A stretch of DNA of 7,425 bases from Gammaproteobacteria bacterium (GCA_013139395.1 WTAX01000023.1:1-7425); one strand, 5' to 3'. Positions 1 through 5,413 are shown, counted from the stretch's first letter. The notes: generated by a model not told the origin, from the sequence alone. Program-made: numbers and translations.

Positions 1-205
1 TAATACAGTACAAGGAACCGTCAAATGGTTCAACGAATCTAAAGGTTTTGGTTTTATCGAGCAGAAAGATGGTCCCGACGTATTTGCTCACTTTAGAGCC
101 ATCTCTGGTGAAGGTTTCAAAACTTTAACTGAAGGTCAGCAAGTTGAATTTACAGTCACTCAAGGTCCAAAAGGTCCTTCAGCTGAGAATATTGTGGCTA
201 TCTAA
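1..205 (+). CDS. CspA-family cold-shock protein, 5'-truncated by window edge
   Basis: This is a small single-domain nucleic-acid chaperone that binds single-stranded RNA and DNA in the cytoplasm and melts mRNA secondary structure. The open frame enters from the window edge (codons from position 2) and runs 67 codons to TAA at 203-205. Visible signatures are the KWFN strand, the RNP1-like KGFGFI motif and the RNP2-like VFAHF motif, followed by a Gly-rich C-terminal strand ([10 protein letters not shown]). Only one or two residues (a start Met, perhaps plus Ser or Ala) should be missing, judging from the usual family length of about 69-70 residues. RNP2 has Ala where CspA has Val (VFAHF rather than VFVHF), a common variant in this family. 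Whether it is cold-inducible cannot be judged because its promoter and 5' leader lie outside the window. The family assignment is secure; the exact paralogue is not. Confidence 0.95.
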   Translation, partial: NTVQGTVKWFNESKGFGFIEQKDGPDVFAHFRAISGEGFKTLTEGQQVEFTVTQGPKGPSAENIVAI

Positions 206-214
206 ATTTACAGA

Positions 215-246
215 GTAATTCTAGTCTTTTAAAAATTTAGAATTAC
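215..246 (+). other. Stem-loop in the csp 3' UTR
   Basis: A perfect 9-bp inverted repeat, GTAATTCTA (215-223) and TAGAATTAC (238-246), surrounds a 14-nt loop and begins 10 nt after the csp stop codon. It is AT-rich and not followed by a T-run, so it is not itself a convincing terminator. Lying upstream of the stronger hairpin at 268-305, it could protect the 3' end of the transcript. That role is inference. Confidence 0.5.
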
Positions 247-267
247 AGCATTTATCTCTATATTAAA

Positions 268-305
268 ATGAAAAAGGCAAGACTTTCTTAGCTTGCCTTT
301 TTCAT
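268..305 (+). terminator. Intrinsic terminator of the cold-shock gene
   Basis: A perfect 14-bp inverted repeat (268-281 and 292-305) has a 10-nt loop. The stem core is AAAAAGGCAAG / CTTGCCTTTTT, so the 3' arm supplies the U-tract after a GC-containing stem. The A-tract on the 5' arm makes it potentially bidirectional. It lies 62 bp after the csp stop and 144 bp before rhlE, which implies separate transcription of the two genes. Confidence 0.85.
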
Positions 306-401
306 CATTTCAATTTCTGGTGCATTTCGGTATGTGCCTGTATTCAAAGTGGTAATCCTTCCAGATTCACCACCAAACACACAGTTTCTGTCTATTACCG
401 T

Positions 402-420
402 TCCAAACCATTTGTTTGGA
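402..420 (+). promoter_or_regulatory. Small hairpin in the rhlE upstream region
   Basis: TCCAAAC (402-408) and GTTTGGA (414-420) form a perfect 7-bp stem with a 5-nt loop, ending 29 nt before the helicase ATG. If it is in the rhlE leader it could affect transcript stability or ribosome access; it does not cover the start codon itself. The rest of 306-449 shows no ORF and no convincing promoter hexamers to my reading. Confidence 0.35.
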
Positions 421-449
421 TAGGCTGATCCCTAGAGAACATCATATAT

Positions 450-1772
450 ATGTCATTTAAATCCCTCGGTCTTAGAACCGAAATACTCCGTGCTGTATCC
501 GAAAAAGGCTATTGCACTCCCACCCCGATACAGTTTGAGGCCATTCCCCCTGTCCTTGAAGGACGCGACATTATGGGTGGTGCACAGACTGGCACAGGAA
601 AAACTGCCAGCTTCACTCTTCCATTATTACAACGATTAATGGCAACTGCTAAGCCAGATAAAAGCCATCGTACAATCCGTGCTCTAGTACTTACTCCTAC
701 TCGAGAACTCGCAGCACAGGTTGGACAAAGCATAGATATTTATGGAAAGTATCTGCCACTTAAATCTTCCGTGATTTTTGGTGGTGTAAAAATTAATCCA
801 CAAATACAAAAACTTCGTAATGGTATTGATATTCTGGTCGCCACCCCGGGTAGATTACTCGATCACATCAGCCAGAAAACAGTCGATCTTTCACAAATAG
901 AGATCCTGGTACTCGATGAAGCTGATCGTATGCTCGACATGGGTTTTATTCGTGATATCCGTAAGGTTCTTGCATTAATACCCAAACAGAAACAAACTTT
1001 ATTATTCTCTGCAACTTTTTCAGATGAAATCAAAAAGTTATCAAATAATTTGCTTAAATCGCCCATATTGATTGAAGTTGCTCAGCACAATACTACCTCA
1101 GAACGTGTCACACAAATTGTCCATCCAGTAGACAAAAATCGTAAACGCGAACTTCTTTCCTACCTGATAGGTTCAAACAACTGGAAACAGGTATTGGTTT
1201 TCAATCGAACTAAACATGGTGCCAATCGTCTGTCTGAACAACTGATAACTGATGGCATCACGTCTGCAGCAATTCATGGTAATAAGAGCCAGGGCGCACG
1301 TACCAGAGCACTGGCAGATTTTAAATCTGGAAAAATACGTGTACTGGTTGCAACCGATATTGCTGCGCGTGGACTGGATATTGACCAGTTACCACATGTT
1401 GTGAACTATGAATTGCCTAACCTACCTGAAGATTATGTTCACCGTATTGGCCGCACGGGTCGTGCAGGCAACGAGGGTGAAGCTATGTCGTTAGTATGTG
1501 TAGATGAACTGAAATTACTCAAAGATATTGAACGTCTTATAAAACGTGATATCCCAAAGTTGTCGATTGTGGATTTTGAGCCAGATCCTTCGATCAAACC
1601 ACAATCACTAAATAATAAACGGGGTAAGCAGAAACAGGCTGTAAGAAAGTCAGTAGGAAAGAAAACAGTACCTGCCTGGAATCGTTCACGTACACCCTAT
1701 AAGGGGCGTTCGAGCAATCAGAGTCGTTCATCAGGTAATCGTGTCAACAACAGTTTGCAAAACGTAAGTTAG
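450..1772 (+). CDS. rhlE: DEAD-box ATP-dependent RNA helicase, RhlE type
   Basis: This is an ATP-driven RNA helicase that remodels short RNA duplexes, and in bacteria the RhlE type acts in ribosome assembly and RNA decay. All core motifs are present: the Q motif with the upstream Phe3 and GYCTPTPIQ (20-28), Walker A AQTGTGKT (45-52), PTREL (83-87), TPGR (132-135), DEAD (156-159), SAT (187-189), the motif IV region VFNRTK (250-255), [10 protein letters not shown] (301-310) and HRIGRTGR (331-338). The beginning MSFKSLGL followed by LRAVSEKGY is characteristic of RhlE rather than DeaD, SrmB, RhlB or DbpA. After residue 385 comes a basic, low-complexity tail rich in Lys, Arg, Ser and Asn, probably an RNA-binding extension. 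The length of 440 residues is normal. The start codon has only a weak Shine-Dalgarno (AGAGA near 434-438). The upstream neighbour is a cold-shock gene, functionally related but separated by a terminator. Confidence 0.95.
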   Translation: MSFKSLGLRTEILRAVSEKGYCTPTPIQFEAIPPVLEGRDIMGGAQTGTGKTASFTLPLLQRLMATAKPDKSHRTIRALVLTPTRELAAQVGQSIDIYGKYLPLKSSVIFGGVKINPQIQKLRNGIDILVATPGRLLDHISQKTVDLSQIEILVLDEADRMLDMGFIRDIRKVLALIPKQKQTLLFSATFSDEIKKLSNNLLKSPILIEVAQHNTTSERVTQIVHPVDKNRKRELLSYLIGSNNWKQVLVFNRTKHGANRLSEQLITDGITSAAIHGNKSQGARTRALADFKSGKIRVLVATDIAARGLDIDQLPHVVNYELPNLPEDYVHRIGRTGRAGNEGEAMSLVCVDELKLLKDIERLIKRDIPKLSIVDFEPDPSIKPQSLNNKRGKQKQAVRKSVGKKTVPAWNRSRTPYKGRSSNQSRSSGNRVNNSLQNVS

Positions 1773-1781
1773 TAATAAAAT

Positions 1782-1822
1782 GAGGGCAAAGATTTATTCT
1801 TTGTTCTCTAATCGATTTTTTT
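1782..1822 (+). terminator. Probable terminator after rhlE
   Basis: GAGGGCAAAG (1782-1791) and CTTTGTTCTC (1799-1808) form a 10-bp stem with two G-U wobbles and a 7-nt loop. A run of seven T lies at 1816-1822, slightly further from the stem than ideal. It begins 10 nt after the helicase stop codon. Position and stem are suggestive, but the spacing and wobbles lower confidence. Confidence 0.45.
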
Positions 1823-1845
1823 ACATTCCAGGCCGACATTCGAAC

Positions 1846-1879
1846 AAGACGAGCACTGTCTTCCGGTAACGGAATGCTC
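1846..1879 (+). other. Pair of mutually exclusive hairpins in the rhlE-downstream spacer
   Basis: TTCCG (1861-1865), the loop GTAA and CGGAA (1870-1874) form a stem capped by a GNRA-type tetraloop. It is extended by GAGCA (1851-1855) with TGCTC (1875-1879) across a 5-nt one-sided bulge. An alternative stem AAGAC (1846-1850) / GTCTT (1858-1862) uses part of the same bases and cannot coexist with the first. It sits in the 306-bp spacer 1773-2078, followed by a T-rich stretch. It could be a structured RNA, an inefficient terminator or chance; the stems are short. Confidence 0.3.
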
Positions 1880-1964
1880 TTTAACTTTTCCAGATTCTAT
1901 TTATTAAAAAAATCCTGGCTACTTTTTTGAATAATGGGGAATGGTCGCTATCTGGAGTTTACTC

Positions 1965-2063
1965 ATGAAGTGGACTAAATCTCCAACTGCTGCAATAGGT
2001 CAATACCGCCATATTGTCAGATTAATTCAGGTTCTATTTTTGGTGGTGTCAGATTCAATATGA
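1965..2063 (+). CDS. Candidate small ORF, 32 residues, unrecognised
   Basis: An ATG at 1965 lies 7 nt after GGAG (1954-1957), one of the best Shine-Dalgarno placements in the window, and the frame runs 32 codons to TGA at 2061-2063. The peptide begins MKWTKSPTAA, has an Arg- and His-containing middle (QYRHIVRLIQ) and ends in a short hydrophobic stretch LIQVLFLVV before SDSI. That could be a very short membrane-associated helix. I do not recognise it. It lies alone between rhlE and a convergent minus-strand gene that ends 15 bp away, with no clear promoter. It may be a real small protein, the relic of a larger gene, or a chance ORF. Confidence 0.25.
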   Translation: MKWTKSPTAAIGQYRHIVRLIQVLFLVVSDSI

Positions 2064-2078
2064 GTCAGTATATTTAAA

Positions 2079-2567
2079 TTAATCTGCTGCTGGAGTTGGA
2101 GCACATTTTATCATATCAGACATCGTTTCAGCTTTTTCAATACAGGGTAAACTTGTTTCCATTACTTTTAGCACAATAGCCATTTCAGCTAAAGCTTCTT
2201 TTTTTTCATTTTTACTCCAGGAAATATCAACTTCTTTTTCTTCATCATAAAATTCTTTATCCAGTCCCATTTTTTTTGCTAATGCAATGGAATTAGCATT
2301 GCATTTTAGTGCATCACGTTTAGTGTCAGCATTAGTTAAACAATTGTTTAGAGTCTTCATTACCTTAACCATTTTGGGCATTTGCTCTTTTTGTTTTTGT
2401 AAAATATCCTGACCCACAGCTGAATTCAATGCCTGTATCACAAGTGCTTCTTGTTCAGTCTGACTCATGTTAGGATTTGCTTCTTGAGTTTGATCATATG
2501 CCTGTGTCATTGATGCTGTTATTATTAACAGTAGGCTGACTTGTAAAGCTTGTTTGAATTTGTTCAT
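2079..2567 (-). CDS. Exported protein of unknown function with twin CX12C units
   Basis: I do not recognise this 162-residue protein. It starts with a typical Sec signal peptide: Lys3 and Lys5, a hydrophobic core at about 8-19, and a likely cleavage after TQA at residue 23, giving a periplasmic or secreted mature protein of about 139 residues. The mature part is predicted helical, Lys/Glu/Met-rich, and has exactly four cysteines in two equal-spaced pairs, Cys76-Cys89 and Cys142-Cys155. The flanks match (KVMxT three residues before the first Cys, A[D/E]T within the spacer, KC at the second Cys), so the protein looks like an internal duplication. Each pair could form a disulfide bridging a helical hairpin; metal binding is an alternative. 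A good Shine-Dalgarno (AGGA, plus-strand complement at 2573-2576) lies 5 nt before the start codon. It is transcribed divergently from the DUF2956-like gene. No function is assigned. Confidence 0.85.
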   Translation of the reverse strand: MNKFKQALQVSLLLIITASMTQAYDQTQEANPNMSQTEQEALVIQALNSAVGQDILQKQKEQMPKMVKVMKTLNNCLTNADTKRDALKCNANSIALAKKMGLDKEFYDEEKEVDISWSKNEKKEALAEMAIVLKVMETSLPCIEKAETMSDMIKCAPTPAAD

Positions 2568-2749
2568 GGTGATCCTATGATAGATGCTTATTCAGGTTTA
2601 ATATTGTACATTTAAATAATCTATTGGATGTTAGTCTTTTTCTATTTCTAACGATCTTACTTTGTTTTTTGAAGTACATTTTTGAAGTGCATTACGCTTT
2701 TAATGATAATGCTCAAGTCAAATTTTCGGATAACCCACGAGAACAAGAA

Positions 2750-3103
2750 ATGTCAAAATATAAGAGCCATCAGCAAGGTAAGAGCCATCAGCAAGTCTCG
2801 ACTGAAACGGTTAATGAGGCTGCCAATATTGCCAGGGCGATTCAAAAACCGAATCAAACTAAAGAACAAACTAAGCTGATTGCTCAGGGAATACAAAAGG
2901 GGATTGCAGAGTATAAAAAACAGCAAAAAAATAAGGCTCGTGAACAGGATAAATTAAAAAAGAAAATAACTCGACAACAGAAGGCCCTTAATCAAGAAGA
3001 AAAAACAGAGGCTAAAAGCCAATGTAAAAAGAGCTGGTTAGCATGGATTTTATTAATAATGAGCTGGCTGGGTATGGCATTATTTTTAGTGCTGACAAAA
3101 TAA
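2750..3103 (+). CDS. DUF2956-like small tail-anchored membrane protein
   Basis: This is a 117-residue protein of unknown function whose central segment (QKPxQTKEQTKLIAQGI, then KGIAEYKKQQKxKAREQDK, about residues 32-68) matches what I recall of the DUF2956 family of gammaproteobacteria. It has a short polar N-terminus, a long Lys/Gln-rich helical stretch of coiled-coil character at about 50-93, and a C-terminal Trp-rich membrane helix (about 95-115). A tail-anchored protein with a cytoplasmic body is the likely topology. I chose the ATG at 2750, with GAGA 7 nt upstream, because family members begin near here. The frame is open back to a TTG at 2624, which would add a hydrophobic 42-residue leader that I consider non-coding. 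Residues 5-10 and 11-16 are an in-frame six-codon duplication. It converges on lpxH with a 14-bp gap and no visible terminator. Confidence 0.8.
   Translation: MSKYKSHQQGKSHQQVSTETVNEAANIARAIQKPNQTKEQTKLIAQGIQKGIAEYKKQQKNKAREQDKLKKKITRQQKALNQEEKTEAKSQCKKSWLAWILLIMSWLGMALFLVLTK
2761..2796 (+). repeat. 18-bp in-frame tandem duplication
   Basis: Two adjacent 18-bp units (2761-2778 and 2779-2796) are identical except for the last base. They encode KSHQQ-G and KSHQQ-V near the N-terminus of the DUF2956-like protein. The near-identity at DNA level indicates a recent slippage-type duplication that keeps frame. Confidence 0.85.
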
Positions 3104-3117
3104 CCTGTAACTATTGT

Positions 3118-3852
3118 TTAATGTATTATCTCAAAGACCTTAGCATCAGGCGTCCAGTCCGGTAAGACTATTCGTTTAACGGGTTTATTTTTGATTTTGA
3201 ATTCATGAGTAGCAGGGCGGTGGGTGTGACCATGAATTAATGTGCTGCAATTGTATTTCAACATGACTTGCTCAATAGCCTGTTGATTAACATCAGTAAT
3301 TTCAGATGCTTTTTCTAAACCATTCTGTTGACTCTGTTGTCTCATTGCCTGGGCAATACTGACCCGTTCTGCAATGGGTTTAGACAGAAATTCCTGTTGC
3401 CATGCGGGATCTCTGACCATGGTTCTAAAATTTAAATATTCCTTATCATCAGTACAAAAAATATCACCATGAGAGAGTAATATGTTTTGATACTTTTCCT
3501 TATTTTTACCAATGATTTCAATTTGATACAGGTCCGGGATCAACTGACAACCACTGGCTTGTTCAAAGTCAGAACCCATAAGAAAATCACGATTACCATG
3601 CATGATATAAATATTAGTACCAGATTCTGCTAATTGTTTGAGCTGAGCAACAGGCTGCTTATAAAAAGGAATTGATGCGTCATCACCTATCCAGACTTCG
3701 AAGAGATCGCCGAGAATATAAAGTGATTCAATGCTGTTGGAATGAGGAGTTTTATTTAAACTAAGACAGGAATTAATAAATTGATCAAAGCAAGCCTGAA
3801 TGTCAGGTCGTTTGGGATCAAGGTGCAGATCAGAAATAAAGAGTGTTTTCAT
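3118..3852 (-). CDS. lpxH: UDP-2,3-diacylglucosamine diphosphatase (LpxH)
   Basis: This is a peripheral inner-membrane, Mn-dependent hydrolase of lipid A synthesis that cleaves UDP-2,3-diacylglucosamine to 2,3-diacylglucosamine 1-phosphate (lipid X) and UMP. It has the full calcineurin-like phosphoesterase set: SDLHL with Asp8 and His10, GDLFEVWIGDD with Asp49, GNRD with Asn87, SHGD with His128, and HGHTHRP with His207, His209 and His211. The length of 244 residues is standard for LpxH. Relative to the E. coli enzyme there is a short insertion before the second metal motif (about residues 33-40), so Asp49 corresponds to E. coli Asp41. It lies 51 bp downstream of ppiB on the same strand and is probably co-transcribed, an arrangement also known in E. 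coli. The start ATG has only a distant Shine-Dalgarno (CAGG, about 12 nt away), which falls within the inverted repeat 3862-3895. Confidence 0.97.
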   Translation of the reverse strand: MKTLFISDLHLDPKRPDIQACFDQFINSCLSLNKTPHSNSIESLYILGDLFEVWIGDDASIPFYKQPVAQLKQLAESGTNIYIMHGNRDFLMGSDFEQASGCQLIPDLYQIEIIGKNKEKYQNILLSHGDIFCTDDKEYLNFRTMVRDPAWQQEFLSKPIAERVSIAQAMRQQSQQNGLEKASEITDVNQQAIEQVMLKYNCSTLIHGHTHRPATHEFKIKNKPVKRIVLPDWTPDAKVFEIIH

Positions 3853-3861
3853 AAAGAAAGC

Positions 3862-3895
3862 TGACCTGCTTAGATAGCAAATAATAAACAGGTCA
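3862..3895 (-). promoter_or_regulatory. Inverted repeat in the ppiB-lpxH gap covering the lpxH ribosome-binding region
   Basis: TGACCTG (3862-3868) and CAGGTCA (3889-3895) form a perfect 7-bp stem with a 20-nt loop. In the minus-strand transcript the downstream arm contains CAGG, the only Shine-Dalgarno-like sequence before lpxH, so folding would hide it. A short pyrimidine-rich, T-rich stretch follows on the minus strand, so weak attenuation is an alternative reading. Confidence 0.35.
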
Positions 3896-3903
3896 TTTCA
3901 AAT

Positions 3904-4395
3904 TTAGTCGATGGTGATTTTCTCAATCACAACATCTTCAACAGGGACATCAGAATGAAAGCCTGAATTGCCTGTTTTAACGGCTTTAATGGCATTAACA
4001 ACATCCATGCCGTCAGTGACCTTAGCAAATACACAATAACCCCAGCCATCCTGAGTTTCATTACGGAAGTTTAAAAAGTCATTGTCTTTTAGATTGATAA
4101 AAAACTGCGAAGAAGCAGAATGAGGATCAGGTGTTCTTGCCATTGCCAGTGTGCCAAGATCATTAGTCAGACCATTAGCTGCTTCATTTTTAATGTTGGC
4201 ACGAGTGTCTTTTTCATTCATGCCGGGCTCCATACCACCACCTTGAATCATGAAACCGTCAATGACACGGTGGAAGATAGTACCGTCATAAAAACCATCT
4301 TTAACGTATTGTTCAAAGTTAGCACAAGTCTCAGGTGCTTTTTCTGTATCGAGTTCTATGGAAATTGTGCCATAGTTAGTTTGCATTTTTATCAT
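3904..4395 (-). CDS. ppiB: Cytoplasmic cyclophilin-type peptidyl-prolyl isomerase (PpiB)
   Basis: This enzyme catalyses cis-trans isomerisation of Xaa-Pro bonds and assists folding in the cytoplasm; there is no signal peptide. At 163 residues it matches E. coli PpiB (164). Cyclophilin signatures are [14 protein letters not shown] (41-54) with catalytic Arg43 and Gln51, [17 protein letters not shown] (85-101) with Phe98 in the proline pocket, and DGWGYCVF with Trp118. The strand ends [12 protein letters not shown], as in PpiB. Two in-frame ATGs are possible (residues 1 and 4); GGAAG just upstream (4 nt from the first) favours the first. It is upstream of lpxH and probably shares its transcript. 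It is separated from the paralogous ppiA by 254 bp, much of it a palindromic mobile element, so it may now depend on its own promoter. Confidence 0.96.
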   Translation of the reverse strand: MIKMQTNYGTISIELDTEKAPETCANFEQYVKDGFYDGTIFHRVIDGFMIQGGGMEPGMNEKDTRANIKNEAANGLTNDLGTLAMARTPDPHSASSQFFINLKDNDFLNFRNETQDGWGYCVFAKVTDGMDVVNAIKAVKTGNSGFHSDVPVEDVVIEKITID

Positions 4396-4417
4396 ATTGC
4401 TTCCGTAAATTTTACTA

Positions 4418-4425
4418 GTTTAATT
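4418..4425. repeat. Target-site duplication, left copy
   Basis: GTTTAATT directly abuts the left terminal inverted repeat of the palindromic element at 4426. An exact copy abuts the right terminus at 4575-4582. An exact 8-bp direct repeat immediately outside both ends is the footprint of transposition. Confidence 0.75.
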
Positions 4426-4451
4426 GTAACTATTCAGTGTGTATTCCTAAA
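4423..4451 (-). promoter_or_regulatory. Possible junction promoter for ppiB
   Basis: On the minus strand TACAAT (plus 4423-4428, 5 of 6 matches to the sigma70 -10) spans the border between the mobile element and its left target duplication. At 17 bp upstream is TTTAGG (plus 4446-4451), a poor -35 match. A transcript would start about 20 nt before the ppiB ATG. Only the -10 is persuasive. Confidence 0.25.
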
Positions 4452-4574
4452 TAATGCTTGTTAAGCCCATGGTCACTTATTTTTCTAACTTTGAGAACTC
4501 GCTGCGCTCAGACAATCAAAGTTAGAAAAATAAGCAACCACAGGCTTTTTGTAAATAATACGCTGAATAGTTAC
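4426..4574. mobile_element. 149-bp MITE-like palindromic element with IS66-like ends
   Basis: The element has perfect 12-bp terminal inverted repeats, GTAACTATTCAG (4426-4437) and CTGAATAGTTAC (4563-4574), with exact 8-bp direct repeats outside. Pairing continues inwards discontinuously: GTATT (4441-4445) with AATAC (4557-4561), AAGCC (4463-4467) with GGCTT (4543-4547), TGGT (4470-4473) with ACCA (4537-4540), then a 19-bp perfect core stem. There is no ORF, so movement would need a transposase in trans. Ends beginning GTAA together with 8-bp target duplications are known features of the IS66 family; assignment to that family is inference. It lies between ppiA and ppiB, 22 bp upstream of the ppiB start including the duplication. 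Confidence 0.75.
4476..4534. repeat. Inner 19-bp perfect hairpin of the element
   Basis: CTTATTTTTCTAACTTTGA (4476-4494) is exactly complementary to 4516-4534, around a 21-nt loop that contains CTCGCTGCGCTC. The loop is GC-rich compared with the AT-rich arms and is itself partly symmetrical (CGC-T-GCG). The stem would form in transcripts from either strand and could stop, or protect, the ppiA transcript. Confidence 0.85.
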
Positions 4575-4582
4575 GTTTAATT
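4575..4582. repeat. Target-site duplication, right copy
   Basis: GTTTAATT abuts the right terminal inverted repeat and is identical, in the same orientation, to 4418-4425. Confidence 0.75.
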
Positions 4583-4587
4583 ATTAT

Positions 4588-4604
4588 AAAAAAGATTGAA
4601 TCTT
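4588..4604 (-). terminator. Weak terminator candidate after ppiA
   Basis: On the minus strand AAGAT, a 3-nt loop and ATCTT (plus 4592-4604) are followed by a run of T (plus 4588-4593). The stem has only one G-C pair, so efficiency is doubtful. It lies 46 nt after the ppiA stop. The mobile element's hairpin further on may be the stronger block. Confidence 0.25.
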
Positions 4605-4649
4605 GCCCTTATTCATATGGGTAAAAGCCTAAAAATTCAAGGTATTGTC

Positions 4650-5222
4650 TTATTTAACAACAACCATGTCTTCAATATATATCGGATCAACCGGGATGTT
4701 TTGCTGGCCAGCAGTACTAGTGGTTTTGACTTTGGCAATTTTATCAACCACATCCATACCGCCAGTGACTTTACCAAAGACAGTGTAGCCCCAGCCATTT
4801 ATGGATTTACGGGTATGATTTAAGAAGTCATTGTTTTTTAAATTAATAAAAAATTGTGCTGTGGCTGAATGTGGATCTTGTGTTCTAGCCATGGCAATGG
4901 TGCCAAGGTCATTTTTCAGGCCGTTATCCGCTTCATTTTTTATGGGACTTAAGGTCTTTTTACGATCCTGAGCATTAGTGAAGCCGCCGCCCTGGATCAT
5001 AAAACCACCAATAACACGATGAAAAATTGTCTTTTTGTAGAAATTCATTTCAGTATAATTGACAAAGTTTTTTACGGTTTCCGGGGCTTTATCAGGATAT
5101 AGCTCTAAAATAATATCACCCATATTAGTCGTCATTTTAATTTTAACCGTGTCGGCAGCAAAGCTGAATAAGCTGAAGCTGAGTAAAAATACGCAAAGCA
5201 CTAAAAGTTTAAATCTTGTCAT
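4650..5222 (-). CDS. ppiA: Periplasmic cyclophilin-type peptidyl-prolyl isomerase (PpiA)
   Basis: This is a prolyl isomerase of the periplasm, assisting folding of exported proteins. A Sec signal peptide is clear: Arg3 and Lys5, a hydrophobic core from Leu6 to Phe21, and a likely cut after Ala22 (SFA before AD). The mature cyclophilin domain has [14 protein letters not shown] (67-80) with Arg69 and Gln77, MARTQDPHSATAQFFIN (111-127) with Phe124, and GWGYTVF with Trp144. At 190 residues it equals the usual PpiA length. It is strongly similar to the adjacent ppiB product, with longer loops, so the two are paralogues sorted to different compartments. AAGG (plus complement 5231-5234) stands 8 nt before the start codon, a good ribosome-binding site. 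It leads the minus-strand series ppiA-ppiB-lpxH, but a mobile element interrupts the run after it. It is divergent from glnS. Confidence 0.95.
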   Translation of the reverse strand: MTRFKLLVLCVFLLSFSLFSFAADTVKIKMTTNMGDIILELYPDKAPETVKNFVNYTEMNFYKKTIFHRVIGGFMIQGGGFTNAQDRKKTLSPIKNEADNGLKNDLGTIAMARTQDPHSATAQFFINLKNNDFLNHTRKSINGWGYTVFGKVTGGMDVVDKIAKVKTTSTAGQQNIPVDPIYIEDMVVVK

Positions 5223-5290
5223 TGTTTATACCTTAAAAAATTGTTTATTCGAGATTTTTAAACCAAAATCGGTGTAAAGTGCGAAGTTTT

Positions 5291-5313
5291 GACAATATAA
5301 CGGTTTTATTGTC
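5291..5313. promoter_or_regulatory. Near-perfect 23-bp dyad, operator-like
   Basis: The 23 bp are symmetrical around 5302 with 10 of 11 pairs matching: outer arms GACAATA (5291-5297) and TATTGTC (5307-5313), inner AAC (5299-5301) and GTT (5303-5305), with one mismatched pair. It overlaps TTGACA (5289-5294), a perfect -35 hexamer on the plus strand, and contains TATATT on the minus strand (plus 5294-5299), a 5 of 6 match to the -10. It lies 68 bp upstream of ppiA and 156 bp upstream of glnS. A dimeric repressor or activator site is the natural reading; no regulator gene is in the window to name it. Confidence 0.45.
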
Positions 5314-5365
5314 GCGATTAAAGTCTTAATGATTTATTTTTGTCTGTTAATTCATTAAAATTAGC

Positions 5366-5413
5366 CGTTGCTATTGTCTATTTGTAGCAACGATACATTA
5401 AATACTACAAATA
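5366..5413 (+). promoter_or_regulatory. Two overlapping alternative stem-loops upstream of glnS
   Basis: Stem A is CGTTGCTA (5366-5373) with TAGCAACG (5385-5392), 8 bp perfect with an 11-nt loop. Stem B is TATTTGTAG (5379-5387) with CTACAAATA (5405-5413), 9 bp perfect with a 17-nt loop. They share TAG at 5385-5387 and cannot form together, as expected for a leader switch or for overlapping protein sites. There is no T-run after either stem, so intrinsic termination is not supported. Elsewhere in 5223-5469 I see no convincing complete promoter for glnS. Confidence 0.4.

Noticed and set aside
2015..2055. Direct repeat TGTCAGATT at 2015-2023 and 2047-2055
   Set aside because: Two 9-bp copies in AT-rich DNA without matching flanks are within chance expectation.
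2624..2749. N-terminal extension of the DUF2956-like frame from a TTG at 2624, giving a hydrophobic leader
   Set aside because: The start would be TTG without a clear ribosome-binding site, family members as I recall them begin near the ATG at 2750, and AT-rich non-coding DNA readily yields Phe/Leu/Ile-rich translation.
4120..4464. Open frame opposite ppiB on the plus strand
   Set aside because: It is antisense to a secure cyclophilin gene and runs into the mobile element; its translation is Cys- and Ile-rich with no recognisable domain.
5059..5277. Open frame opposite the ppiA signal-peptide region
   Set aside because: It is a shadow of ppiA and the AT-rich spacer, with no ribosome-binding site or domain.
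5289..5294. TTGACA as the -35 of a plus-strand glnS promoter
   Set aside because: No acceptable -10 lies 16-18 bp downstream (the bases there are around TCGCGA), so it is not called as a promoter; it is discussed only as part of the dyad.
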